The notes: a model not told the origin generated them from the letters alone. Counted from the first letter of the stretch, positions 8,749-14,986 are shown. The stretch is DNA of 37,992 nt from Desulfobacca sp. (GCA_028695935.1 JAQVHY010000009.1:1-37992); one strand, 5' to 3'. A program made the numbers and translations.

Positions 8749-9149
8749 GGCATCGCAAAGCCGGGTGCCACTTATCTCGAACCACCGAACACCGTCAGGC
8801 CATGATGCGCAATCTGGTCACCTCCTTACTGGAACATGAACGTCTGGAAACCACGCGGGCCAAGGCCAAGTTATTGCGGCAATTGTCGGATAAGATGATT
8901 AGCCTGGCCAAACGGGGCGATCTCCATGCCCGGCGGCAAAGTTTGGCAGTGGTGCGTTCGAAACAGGTGGTTGCCAAGCTGTTTGGAGAACTGCGGGAAC
9001 GCTACCTGGAACGGCCGGGCGGGTACACCCGGATTATCCCCAAGGGTATCAGACGGGGGGATGCCGCGCCCATCGCCATTGTGGAGTTGGTCGGACGCCC
9101 CGAGGCCTTGCCTAAGTCCAAAAAATCCAAGACCGCGGCGAGCGAATAA
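8745..9149 (+). CDS. rplQ: 50S ribosomal protein L17
   Basis: A 134-residue L17 starting [20 protein letters not shown], with [18 protein letters not shown] and [19 protein letters not shown]. It binds 23S rRNA near the exit-tunnel side. The ATG overlaps the rpoA TGA by four bases, so the two are translationally coupled. It is the last gene of the alpha operon and is followed after about 20 bases by a strong terminator. Confidence 0.98.
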   Translation: MRHRKAGCHLSRTTEHRQAMMRNLVTSLLEHERLETTRAKAKLLRQLSDKMISLAKRGDLHARRQSLAVVRSKQVVAKLFGELRERYLERPGGYTRIIPKGIRRGDAAPIAIVELVGRPEALPKSKKSKTAASE

Positions 9150-9170
9150 AGATCAAATTAGCAAACGGGT

Positions 9171-9200
9171 GAGGAGTGCGCCGGCACTCCTCTTTTTTTT
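9171..9200 (+). terminator. Intrinsic terminator of the alpha operon
   Basis: A perfect 9-bp stem, GAGGAGTGC (9171-9179) and GCACTCCTC (9184-9192), with a GCCG loop, is followed by eight T (9193-9200). This is a textbook rho-independent terminator placed 21 bases after the rplQ stop. Confidence 0.95.
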
Positions 9201-9224
9201 GTTTATTCTTAAAGTTGGCTGGAT

Positions 9225-9653
9225 ATGCTCATGGCCGGGCACCGGTTTGCCTATCGAATTCCGCTGTATGAGACCGACATGGGACAGGCCGTTTACCATG
9301 GCAACTATTTCCATTTTTTTGAACTGGCCCGGGAAGCCTGTTTGCGCGAGATCGGCTTTCCCTACCCGCGGCTGGTGGCCCAGAAATTACATCTGGCGAT
9401 TGTTGAAGCCCATTGCCGTTATCGCCAATCTTTGACTTATAACGAAGAGATTGAAATCATTTCTACCATTCCCCAGATCAAGAGCCGTAGCCTCAAATTC
9501 CACCAGCAACTAGTTAAATCCGCTACCGGGCAACTGGCTACCGACATCCATCTGACTATGGTGTGTATCAACGCCGACGGCAAACCAGTAGCCCTACCGC
9601 CGGAGTTTCGTACCCAGGTAGAGGCGTGGCAGGGTCAGGCCGAACTACTCTAG
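9225..9653 (+). CDS. YbgC-like hotdog-fold acyl-CoA thioesterase
   Basis: A 142-residue single hotdog domain of the 4-hydroxybenzoyl-CoA thioesterase/YbgC family. The signature RIPLYETDMGQAVYHGNYF followed by FELAREACLREIG contains the catalytic Asp (D18 counted from ATG 9225). It probably hydrolyses a short acyl-CoA; YbgC relatives are linked to Tol-Pal and phospholipid metabolism, but no tol gene is nearby, so the substrate is open. An ATG two codons downstream (9231) is an equally plausible start because no clear ribosome binding site is visible. It lies between the alpha-operon terminator and the promoter of the next gene. Confidence 0.85.
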   Translation: MLMAGHRFAYRIPLYETDMGQAVYHGNYFHFFELAREACLREIGFPYPRLVAQKLHLAIVEAHCRYRQSLTYNEEIEIISTIPQIKSRSLKFHQQLVKSATGQLATDIHLTMVCINADGKPVALPPEFRTQVEAWQGQAELL

Positions 9654-9782
9654 TCCAATAAAAGCCTAAGGTTAGACATCACGGACTAAAATCATAGTAT
9701 TATTAACTAGATTGCCGATTCTAGAAACCGGCTCGGGTAGAGCAAATCCCCTTTTTTTTTCGGTCTCAACTCGGAAAAGTCC

Positions 9783-9811
9783 TTGACTTGGGCGCGGGAA
9801 AAGATTATATC
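9783..9811 (+). promoter_or_regulatory. Sigma-70-type promoter of the XRE-cupin regulator
   Basis: TTGACT (9783-9788) and TATATC (9806-9811) are separated by 17 bases, ahead of the GTG at 9865. A second -10-like TATACT begins at 9821. Operator-like repeats lie immediately downstream. The rest of the 9654-9864 spacer shows no gene. Confidence 0.65.
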
Positions 9812-9825
9812 ATTAACTCTTATAC

Positions 9826-9852
9826 TAAACATTTTGTTTATTTATAGTAAAC
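9826..9852 (+). promoter_or_regulatory. Operator-like alternating half-sites upstream of the XRE-cupin gene
   Basis: Three half-sites alternate: TAAAC (9826-9830), GTTTA (9836-9840) and TAAAC (9848-9852), forming two overlapping inverted repeats with spacers of 5 and 7 bases. They lie between the promoter and the GTG start of the regulator. HTH regulators of this type often repress their own gene, so autoregulation is the simplest reading. Inference from position and symmetry only. Confidence 0.45.
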
Positions 9853-9864
9853 TCGGAACGATCC

Positions 9865-10407
9865 GTGAAAATCGGCGAAAAACTTAAACGTTTGCGTCAG
9901 GCCAATTCTTTGACCCAGGAAGAGCTGGCTAATCGAGCCTATCTGACCAAGGGCTTTATCTCGCAACTGGAACGCGATCTGACTTCGCCGTCGATTGCCA
10001 CCCTAACTGATATCCTGGATGTCTTAGGCGTGTCGTTAGCTGATTTTTTTCGGGATTTAGCGGAAGAGCGGGTAGTTTATCCCCGGAGCGCCCGGATAAC
10101 GACCTCGAGATCGACTCCGGCCTGCAAAATTGAGGTCTTAGTGCCCGACGCCCAGAAGCGGATGATGGACCCGGTGCTGGTAACCATGGGACTGGGTGGC
10201 CAGATTGAGACGCAACGCCCCCATGAGGGGGAGGAGTTCGGGTTGGTCCTCAAGGGCACGATCAGCCTCAAATTGGATAATTTGGCATACAAGATCAGGC
10301 AACACGAGTGTTTCTATTTTCGCTCCGATCGGGAACACACCGTGGTTAACTTGGGCAAGAAAGAGGCCCAGATCTTGTGGATAGTGACCCCCCCGATTTT
10401 TGACTAA
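9865..10407 (+). CDS. XRE-family regulator with C-terminal cupin domain
   Basis: A 180-residue transcription factor from a GTG start. The N-terminal HTH_3 domain (about residues 4-60) reads IGEKLKRLRQANSLTQEELA and KGFISQLERDLTSPSIATL. The C-terminal small cupin domain (about 105-175) contains HEGEEFGLVLKGTISLKL and a second motif ending DREHTVVNLG. PuuR and similar XRE-cupin proteins sense small ligands such as polyamines. Here the next gene is speH of spermidine synthesis, so polyamine-responsive control of speH is an attractive inference. It has its own promoter and a possible operator upstream; it may be co-transcribed with speH. Confidence 0.88.
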   Translation: MKIGEKLKRLRQANSLTQEELANRAYLTKGFISQLERDLTSPSIATLTDILDVLGVSLADFFRDLAEERVVYPRSARITTSRSTPACKIEVLVPDAQKRMMDPVLVTMGLGGQIETQRPHEGEEFGLVLKGTISLKLDNLAYKIRQHECFYFRSDREHTVVNLGKKEAQILWIVTPPIFD

Positions 10408-10415
10408 GGAGGTTT

Positions 10416-10442
10416 ATGCTACCCCGCGACGTTAAGCAGTAA
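10416..10442 (+). other. Eight-residue leader ORF upstream of speH
   Basis: The ATG at 10416 follows a perfect AAGGAGG (10406-10412, overlapping the stop of the regulator) and encodes MLPRDVKQ before TAA at 10440-10442. The segment CCTCC (10450-10454) just after it can pair either with this GGAGG or with the GGAGG (10490-10494) of speH, suggesting alternative structures. A translated regulatory leader is possible; chance cannot be ruled out. Confidence 0.4.
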
Positions 10443-10503
10443 GGTTGCCCCTCCGGGTGGTGACCATCAAGCACAAATGGCAGGATGAGGGAGGAAAAGA
10501 ACT

Positions 10504-10941
10504 GTGAAAAAACCTGTAGTGGGCTTTGGACAGCACCTGATGGTCGATGGCTATGGCTGCGGCAATGATCGATTGATCGATCTGGACGGGATTTACGAAT
10601 TTTTGAATAAATGTCCGGACCTGATCAAGATGACTAAGATCATGCCGCCCTATGTATTTAAATATACGGGTAAATATCCCCAGGATTGGGGCCTTTCGGG
10701 GTTCGTGCTGATTGCCGAAAGTCACATCAGCGTCCATACCTTCCCCGAGAAGTCTTACCTGAGCCTGGATGTTTTTTCCTGCAAAAACTTTGATTATCGA
10801 GTCGCTCTGGAATATGCCACCGAGCACTTTCAGATTGGCAACTATGAGGTTAAGTTTTTGGACCGCGGTCTGGAATTTCCGCGCGAGATTCAGGCCGTGA
10901 GCCATTATTTACGGGATGAACGCAAACAGATGAGGATTTAA
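10504..10941 (+). CDS. speH: S-adenosylmethionine decarboxylase proenzyme (SpeH)
   Basis: Makes decarboxylated AdoMet, the aminopropyl donor for spermidine. It is 145 residues and belongs to the small bacterial/archaeal SpeH type. Self-cleavage is expected between E72 and S73 in the AESHISVHTFPE motif, S73 becoming the pyruvoyl group; H78 and C93 (DVFSCKNFD) are the conserved processing and catalytic residues. The start is GTG 10504 after GGGAGGAAAAG. No speE (spermidine synthase) is nearby. It is followed after one base by the CorC-like gene. Confidence 0.95.
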   Translation: MKKPVVGFGQHLMVDGYGCGNDRLIDLDGIYEFLNKCPDLIKMTKIMPPYVFKYTGKYPQDWGLSGFVLIAESHISVHTFPEKSYLSLDVFSCKNFDYRVALEYATEHFQIGNYEVKFLDRGLEFPREIQAVSHYLRDERKQMRI

Positions 10942-10942
10942 T

Positions 10943-11821
10943 ATGGATGACCCGGACAGTCCCCGGTCAGGATTATTGAAGCGTTTATGGCATCATTGGA
11001 CACGAAGAAGGAGTGTTGAGCAACCTGCTGATATAGAAAAAGAAATTCAAACCATTATTGACCAGGGCGAGGAGCGGGGCTTTATCACCCGTCAGGAAGG
11101 GCAGATGATCGAGAGTATCTTTAAATTTAGAGATACTCTGGTCAGAGAGATCATGGTGCCCCGGGTAGATATGACCTGTGTGGCTCAGGATACTGCCATA
11201 AAAGAGATTACCAGTCTGGTTTTAGCTCGGGGCCATTCCCGTCTGCCAGTATTTCAGGGTGATATTGACCATATCGTCGGCATCTTGCTGGCTAAGGACC
11301 TGTTGGTATTTTGGAATTTGCCGGAATCGGAACAGGATTTAGCGCGGGTCTTGCGAGCCCCCTTTTTTATTCCGGAAAGTAAAAAAATCAGTGACCTGCT
11401 GCGGGATTTTGTGGAAAAAAAGATTCAAATCGCCATTGTCATTGATGAGTATGGCGGCACCTCGGGCCTGATCACCATCGAAGATATTTTGGAAGAGATC
11501 GTCGGGGAAATCTATGATGAATATGACTTTGAAGAACCCCGGCTGATCGCCCAAGAGGATCACTCGGTCATTGTTGACGCCCGACTGGATATTGAAGAAT
11601 TAGCGTCCTATTTCAATATTCCCTGCCCGGAAGGAGAATTTGAGTCCGTAGGTGGCTTGTTAATCCAGCATTTAGGCCGGGTCCCCAAAGTTAATGACCA
11701 GGTTAGGGTCAATAATCTGGATTTTATAGTGGTCGCCGCCGATGACCGTCGGGTCAAAAAAATCCGCGTACAGCCCATCACCTCACCTGCATCAGATGAC
11801 CTATCTTCCCAGACTGCTTAG
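10943..11821 (+). CDS. CorC/HlyC-family CBS-domain protein
   Basis: A 292-residue soluble protein without the N-terminal DUF21 membrane domain, like E. coli CorC (YbeX). After a short N-terminal helix (IQTIIDQGEERGFITRQEGQMIESIF) come two CBS motifs (DTLVREIMVPRVDMTCV; VEKKIQIAIVIDEYGGTSGL) and TIEDILEEIVGEIYDEYD. A C-terminal CorC_HlyC transporter-associated domain covers about 205-280. The family is tied to Mg/Co efflux and adenine-nucleotide sensing. In many Gram-negatives corC stands directly before lnt; here 3.6 kb of accessory DNA separates the two. Confidence 0.9.
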   Translation: MDDPDSPRSGLLKRLWHHWTRRRSVEQPADIEKEIQTIIDQGEERGFITRQEGQMIESIFKFRDTLVREIMVPRVDMTCVAQDTAIKEITSLVLARGHSRLPVFQGDIDHIVGILLAKDLLVFWNLPESEQDLARVLRAPFFIPESKKISDLLRDFVEKKIQIAIVIDEYGGTSGLITIEDILEEIVGEIYDEYDFEEPRLIAQEDHSVIVDARLDIEELASYFNIPCPEGEFESVGGLLIQHLGRVPKVNDQVRVNNLDFIVVAADDRRVKKIRVQPITSPASDDLSSQTA

Positions 11822-12313
11822 TATTTAACCCATCTAATGTTACCTAAATTGTAATGCTTCAAGCCTGACCAGGCAACCTCGGCATCAAAGCATAATATCT
11901 TCGGACAAATGACTATCTTGAAGAGCTCCGGTCAAAAGGTTAAGTGCTCTAGTCAGATCATAGCTCTTCAGTCTTGGCAAGATATAATCTATCCCATGTG
12001 GCTTATTTGTTAAGATATATTTCTTGAGTGTATGCAATGGATTTAAATTTTTTCTCCATGTTGACACTGCCGTTATGAACCATTTGTTTAAGAGGAATAT
12101 CACGCCTGATGGTCCTATCCAGGCTTACTGCCCCCTGTTTCAGGTAAGGGCCCTTAACCTGAGATAAAAGAATTACCCGGTGACCCAACGCGATAGACAA
12201 CTTTTTGGCATACGCCCAAAACCTGGTCCGATATCGGATCCGGATGCAGTTATAATGCACCCAGCCTATTTATAGTTTTCCGCTTTTGGCAACTGACTTA
12301 AGACACCGTAGAA
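11822..12313. other. Gene-poor, AT-rich stretch with broken coding fragments on the minus strand
   Basis: No intact gene is recognisable in these 492 bases. On the - strand two overlapping open stretches (12260-12003 and 12103-11885) in different frames read as one sentence if a frameshift near 12005-12060 is allowed. They join a segment containing AKKLSIALGHRVILLSQVKG to one containing GIDYILPRLKSYDLTRALN. This looks like a decayed gene of unknown family. There is no clear terminator after the CorC-like gene. Confidence 0.35.
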
Positions 12314-12562
12314 TCATTGTCCGCCTTTGTGAGAACGGGGGTCCGGACCAGTCCTGCCGGTAATCAGGATGCTCTTTGCAGGGCCAATAGGGAGGTTCTT
12401 CTGGCAGCGGCTGCAGAGGTAATCCTTTCCCTTGATGTCCTGTAATGATATGGTATCAAGGAAACCCCGCATCAGATTAATGTGCTCCCCGACGTTCAGG
12501 CAATCCAAGCAAACGGTCTCTTCATCGAATAGGACTCCCACCACTGATTTCTTGGCTTCCAT
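12314..12562 (-). CDS. Small protein with two CxxC pairs (zinc-ribbon-like), unknown function
   Basis: Unrecognised 82-residue protein. It has two CxxC pairs, C18-x2-C21 and C50-x2-C53, spaced 28 residues apart, as in small zinc-ribbon or redox proteins. The basic tail ends RTGPDPRSHKGGQ. AGGAAG lies a few bases before the ATG at 12562, a plausible ribosome binding site. It is 168 bases downstream of the selenoprotein cluster on the same strand and might be its last member. The spacer contains hairpins (CTCCAT with ATGGAG; GGGGTT with AACCCC) that may separate transcription. Confidence 0.5.
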   Translation of the reverse strand: MEAKKSVVGVLFDEETVCLDCLNVGEHINLMRGFLDTISLQDIKGKDYLCSRCQKNLPIGPAKSILITGRTGPDPRSHKGGQ

Positions 12563-12730
12563 TTGTTAATCTTCCTGGTTCATGAGTTGGTTAGCCTCTA
12601 TAAATCTGGTTATGAATAACCCCCGATTAGGAGCACCTTCCCTGAGCCTCCTTTCTGATATTGAGCAAAGGGGTTAATTCTCCATGATAAAATGGAGTAT
12701 TTTAAATCTTCAAACCCCGACGGGAACCTG

Positions 12731-13042
12731 CTAGAAAGTTATCACCTTATTAGCCTCGGCCATCAATTCATACAAATCGTCCATCCAACCTATGGGGCAG
12801 CTGCTTGATCCCTCCAGACCGTGGGATTTCATGCAAACCCCTCAGACAAAAAAATCTCCCTCGAACTGATTGATTTGCCCCATAACATCAAAATGCTCGT
12901 TTCCTGCCTGTTCAAATAGAACGCCCTTTCCGAGCATAAAGACGCTGACCTCATCTCCTTTTTTGACACCGACGTTTGCCAGTCGCATGGCATTGAAGAT
13001 GGTTTCGCCGTCGTCTGTGGTAATGATAAACAAGACTTTCAT
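12731..13042 (-). CDS. DsrE-family selenoprotein (in-frame TGA read as Sec67)
   Basis: The full 103-residue frame runs from ATG 13042 to TAG 12731 with one internal TGA at 12844-12842. The N-terminal part is a typical DsrE/DsrF-like fold (MKVLFIITTDDGETIFNAMR; VSVFMLGKGV). The TGA falls where this family has its reactive cysteine, giving V-U-G-V-C-M-K, a U-x-x-C motif (U67, C70). The frame continues normally to the C-terminus (WMDDLYELMAEANKVITF), which argues against simple decay. DsrE-like proteins relay sulfur in persulfide form and are a previously reported bacterial selenoprotein family. It lies 13 bases after the thioredoxin-like selenoprotein gene and is probably in the same operon. 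Confidence 0.82.
12794..12841 (-). promoter_or_regulatory. SECIS-like hairpin of the DsrE-like selenoprotein
   Basis: Directly after the TGA (12844-12842), ATCCC pairs with GGGAT (plus-strand 12808-12827), enclosing a loop with GGTCT. An alternative inner pairing is CCA with TGG around CGGTC. An outer GGGG/CCCC pair (12838-12841 with 12794-12797) may extend it. The GGT falls at +25 to +27 from the T of TGA, the same register as in the two neighbouring genes. Bacterial SECIS elements sit just 3' of the Sec codon, and the E. coli fdhF loop likewise contains GGUCU. Confidence 0.6.
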
Positions 13043-13055
13043 TTTTTTGACCCCA

Positions 13056-13310
13056 TTACAGTTTCTGAGACAAAAAGCTCTCCATTTTGCTCTTATCCGT
13101 TGCTACATCAAGGGGCACCCAATCGTTTTGAAAAAGGACGTTGGTCGAACTCTTAAACGTGTAACCTTTCGCCTCTTCCGAATCCAAGGTATAAATCTTT
13201 ACGTCCAGCTTATCTCCGAATTTTTCCTTCATGTCATGGGCTACACCTATAGCCTTTCTGCATGACATTCAGCCAGGATTGCCACTGTGAAAAACGATCA
13301 GTTCGGGCAT
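13056..13310 (-). CDS. Thioredoxin-fold selenoprotein with UMSC motif (in-frame TGA read as Sec14)
   Basis: The 84-residue frame from ATG 13310, behind an excellent GAGGAGGAA ribosome binding site, runs to TAA 13056 with a TGA at codon 14. It reads MPELIVFHSGNPG-U-MSC-RKAIG, that is a first beta strand, then U-x-x-C at the head of helix 1, exactly where thioredoxin- and glutaredoxin-like proteins have CxxC. After it come VAHDMKEKFGDKLDVKIYTLDS and a C-terminal half ending MESFLSQKL. The good ribosome binding site lies only upstream of the TGA, so the shorter frame from the ATG at 13268 is unlikely to be the gene. It is probably a selenium-dependent thiol oxidoreductase. The next gene, 13 bases on, is the DsrE-like selenoprotein, a possible partner. 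Confidence 0.85.
13231..13268 (-). promoter_or_regulatory. SECIS hairpin of the thioredoxin-like selenoprotein
   Basis: Beginning at the base after the TGA (13271-13269), ATGTCATG pairs perfectly with CATGACAT (8 bp; plus-strand 13261-13268 and 13231-13238). Inside, after a CAGAAA bulge, GGCTA pairs with TAGCC (5 bp) around the apical loop TAGGTG. The GGT lies at +25 to +27 from the TGA. This is the clearest of the three SECIS candidates. Confidence 0.8.
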
Positions 13311-13394
13311 GTTAGATTCCTCCTCACAGCCATAGGGGTTAATGTTTATCCTCAATACACATTGTTCCTTGCATGGTTGCCATTTCCGGTGGCT

Positions 13395-13895
13395 CTAGTA
13401 ATTTTCTTGCCGCGGTGATTTCTTGATATCTATTAATCCTTGAGCGGATAGCTTTCCTTCCCTTCCCAGCTTGGAAAGCAGAAAAGTCGCGCCTCGGCAG
13501 GATAGGCCGAGACTCTCAGCCAGCGCCTTGTCATCCAACGGGCCGCGTGCCTTCAAAAGCTCAAGCACCTCTGCTTCCAGTTCTTCCAACCAATCCTCAA
13601 ACAGCGCCAGCAGGTCGGGGTCTGTGATTGCCGAGAGTTGCTCGGATTGGGCCACCTTGGCCACTAAGCCTCGGCACATCTGCGTTGGGTCGACACCTTC
13701 GCCCATGCACTCAGCCAGTCACAAATGCACTAAACTGGATACCTTATCGCCTTCGGACTGTCCGATCAGATTCATCAGAAAGCGCTCGCGCGCTTCGTTA
13801 TCAAGGTCCGTCAGAAGTCTTGCCAGGACCGTGGTGATTTTCGATAGGGCCTCCTCTGGGGCCATGCGGAAAACGATTTCAAAAAAATCATCCAT
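13395..13895 (-). CDS. Putative new selenoprotein, winged-helix-like (in-frame TGA read as Sec59)
   Basis: The frame runs from ATG 13895 to TAA 13395, 166 residues, with one internal TGA at 13721-13719. I do not recognise the family. The first 58 residues (MDDFFEIVFRMAPEEALSKI, then TTVLARLLTDLDNEARERFL) look all-helical. They lead into SSLVHL-U-LAECMGEG, a U-x3-C motif (U59, C63), with another Cys at 74. The last 50 residues (LELLKARGPLDDKALAESLG, then LLSKLGREGKLSAQ) resemble a winged-helix domain. Coding character is the same on both sides of the TGA, and a SECIS-like hairpin follows in the shared register. A GGAGG lies about 12 bases before the ATG. The gene starts 24 bases after the ArsR gene ends. 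It could be a selenium/thiol-sensing regulator or adaptor of the neighbouring redox proteins; this is inference. A nonsense mutation is the alternative. Confidence 0.7.
13686..13705 (-). promoter_or_regulatory. SECIS-like hairpin of the third selenoprotein
   Basis: TGGGCGA (+17 to +23 from the TGA) pairs with TCG-A-CCCA (+29 to +36, one bulged A), a 7-bp stem with apical loop AGGTG. The GGT falls at +25 to +27, the same as in the two downstream genes. The stem is compact and continuous, as expected of a bacterial SECIS upper helix. Confidence 0.7.
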
Positions 13896-13918
13896 GGGGT
13901 AGGATTGCCTCCGTTGCC

Positions 13919-14323
13919 TTAAAAGGTCTTTCTCGCCGACAAGAGATCCGTGGCCACCCCGCTCAACGTTCGTATCACGTCCAATATTCTCGCATCTGAC
14001 AGTTCATAGTAAATAAATGGTCCCTGGCGCTCCACCTTGACCAACAGGGAACGCTTCAACTCCTTCAAATGATGTGACACCAGCGGTTGCGACAGCTCCA
14101 ATTCCTCGACGATGGCGGAAACCGATTTTTTCCCACCGCTGATGAATAGCAGTATTCTCAGGCGGTTGCTGTCTGACAGACTCTTGGCTAGAAAGGCGGT
14201 GCTGTGCAGACGATCATTATCCAGCCGGCATTGCACCATAAATCCATTGTTGCGCCCGACCGCATCCGGTAAAATCCGATTTTGCTCTTCCGGCGACACT
14301 TGCTTTTCGGTATTACCCACCAT
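13919..14323 (-). CDS. ArsR-family transcriptional regulator
   Basis: A 134-residue winged-helix repressor. After a non-conserved N-terminal tail of about 40 residues come AKSLSDSNRLRILLFISGGK, the recognition helix region ELELSQPLVSHHLKELKRSL and the wing VERQGPFIYYELSD. The metal-site motif ELCVCDL of ArsR proper is absent; only one cysteine (C32) is present, so classic arsenic sensing is unlikely. The sequence before ATG 14323 lacks a clear ribosome binding site, so translation may depend on the upstream trxB remnant ending at 14342. A 22-base palindrome in the cluster promoter is a good operator candidate. Confidence 0.9.
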   Translation of the reverse strand: MVGNTEKQVSPEEQNRILPDAVGRNNGFMVQCRLDNDRLHSTAFLAKSLSDSNRLRILLFISGGKKSVSAIVEELELSQPLVSHHLKELKRSLLVKVERQGPFIYYELSDARILDVIRTLSGVATDLLSARKTF

Positions 14324-14341
14324 TCGACACTTTGCGGAATT

Positions 14342-14910
14342 CTAGCTTTTTACCTTGACCGTGCCCCAGTCGACCACCTGGCCAGCCTGGCCGCCTTTCT
14401 GGGCCTCGACATAATGCGCCGCGGCTAAGGCCGCGGTGCACCCATCCGCCGCGGCGAGGACAATCTGGTTGGCATACTTTTGCCGAAGATCGCCCAAGTC
14501 GCACAGTAGGAAACTCCCATGCCGAAATTCTCATTCTCTCCGGGAATATTAAGCTTTCGGGCGGTGCCGCCGGTCGCCAGAATGATCGCCTGGGCTTTCA
14601 AAATGGTGCCGTCGGAGAAACGCACTGCATGGTATCCAATTCCAGGCTCGGTTGCGATGGCCTCTTGTTCTACAATTTCTAACTGATACCATTTGGCGTG
14701 CTGGAGGAACTTATCACCCAGATCCAGACCCCCGATCTTGATGAAGCCAGGGTAGTTCTCCACTTCCTTGGTAACCGCCACTTGGCCGCCGGGGAAGCCC
14801 TTTTCGATCAGCAGGGTCTTAAGCGCCGCTCGCATCGCGTAGATCCCCGCGGTCAAGCCCGCAGGTCCGCCGCCCACAATGATCAAATCGTAAACTTCGT
14901 TTCCGGACAC
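14342..14910 (-). pseudogene. trxB: Thioredoxin reductase-like gene with internal deletion and frameshift
   Basis: The N-terminal 130-odd residues are a good TrxB FAD domain: LIIVGGGPAGLTAGIYAMRA, PGGQVAVTKEVENYPGF, and AIILATGGTARKLNIPG up to GVSYCAT. The frame then switches. In another frame the TrxB C-terminus follows at once (DLRQKYANQIVLAAADGCTA, then HYVEAQ) and ends with TAG at 14342. The NADPH domain, about 130 residues, and the second Cys of the CATC active site are missing. The junction reads GCGACTTGGGC, and GCGACTTG would also be expected in the lost CATC codons, so a microhomology deletion is likely. An assembly collapse is the alternative. As it stands the open frame ends in an unrelated tail at 14425. 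Confidence 0.85.
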
Positions 14911-14986
14911 GCTATTCTCCGTTTAGTTCACTGGCCTAATGTTGTTTAGGGTTGGCGTCGAACTTTATACCACCAAGCTTAATAGC

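Noticed and set aside
11885-12260. A transposase remnant behind the CorC-like gene
   Set aside because: The fragments show no DDE or other transposase motif I could identify, so I list them only as unrecognised decayed coding sequence.
12842-13042. Reading the DsrE-like gene as a 66-residue complete protein ending at TGA
   Set aside because: The frame continues for 36 sensible DsrE-type codons after the TGA, a hairpin with GGT in the same register as two neighbours follows, and the TGA is at the family's Cys position.
13395-13706. A 103-residue protein starting at ATG 13706
   Set aside because: No ribosome binding site there; the ATG is inside the SECIS-like hairpin, and the upstream 58 codons plus TGA form a better gene from 13895.
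13471-13902. A 143-codon open frame on the + strand
   Set aside because: It is antisense to the selenoprotein gene, rich in Ser/Arg as expected from a shadow frame, and has no family resemblance.
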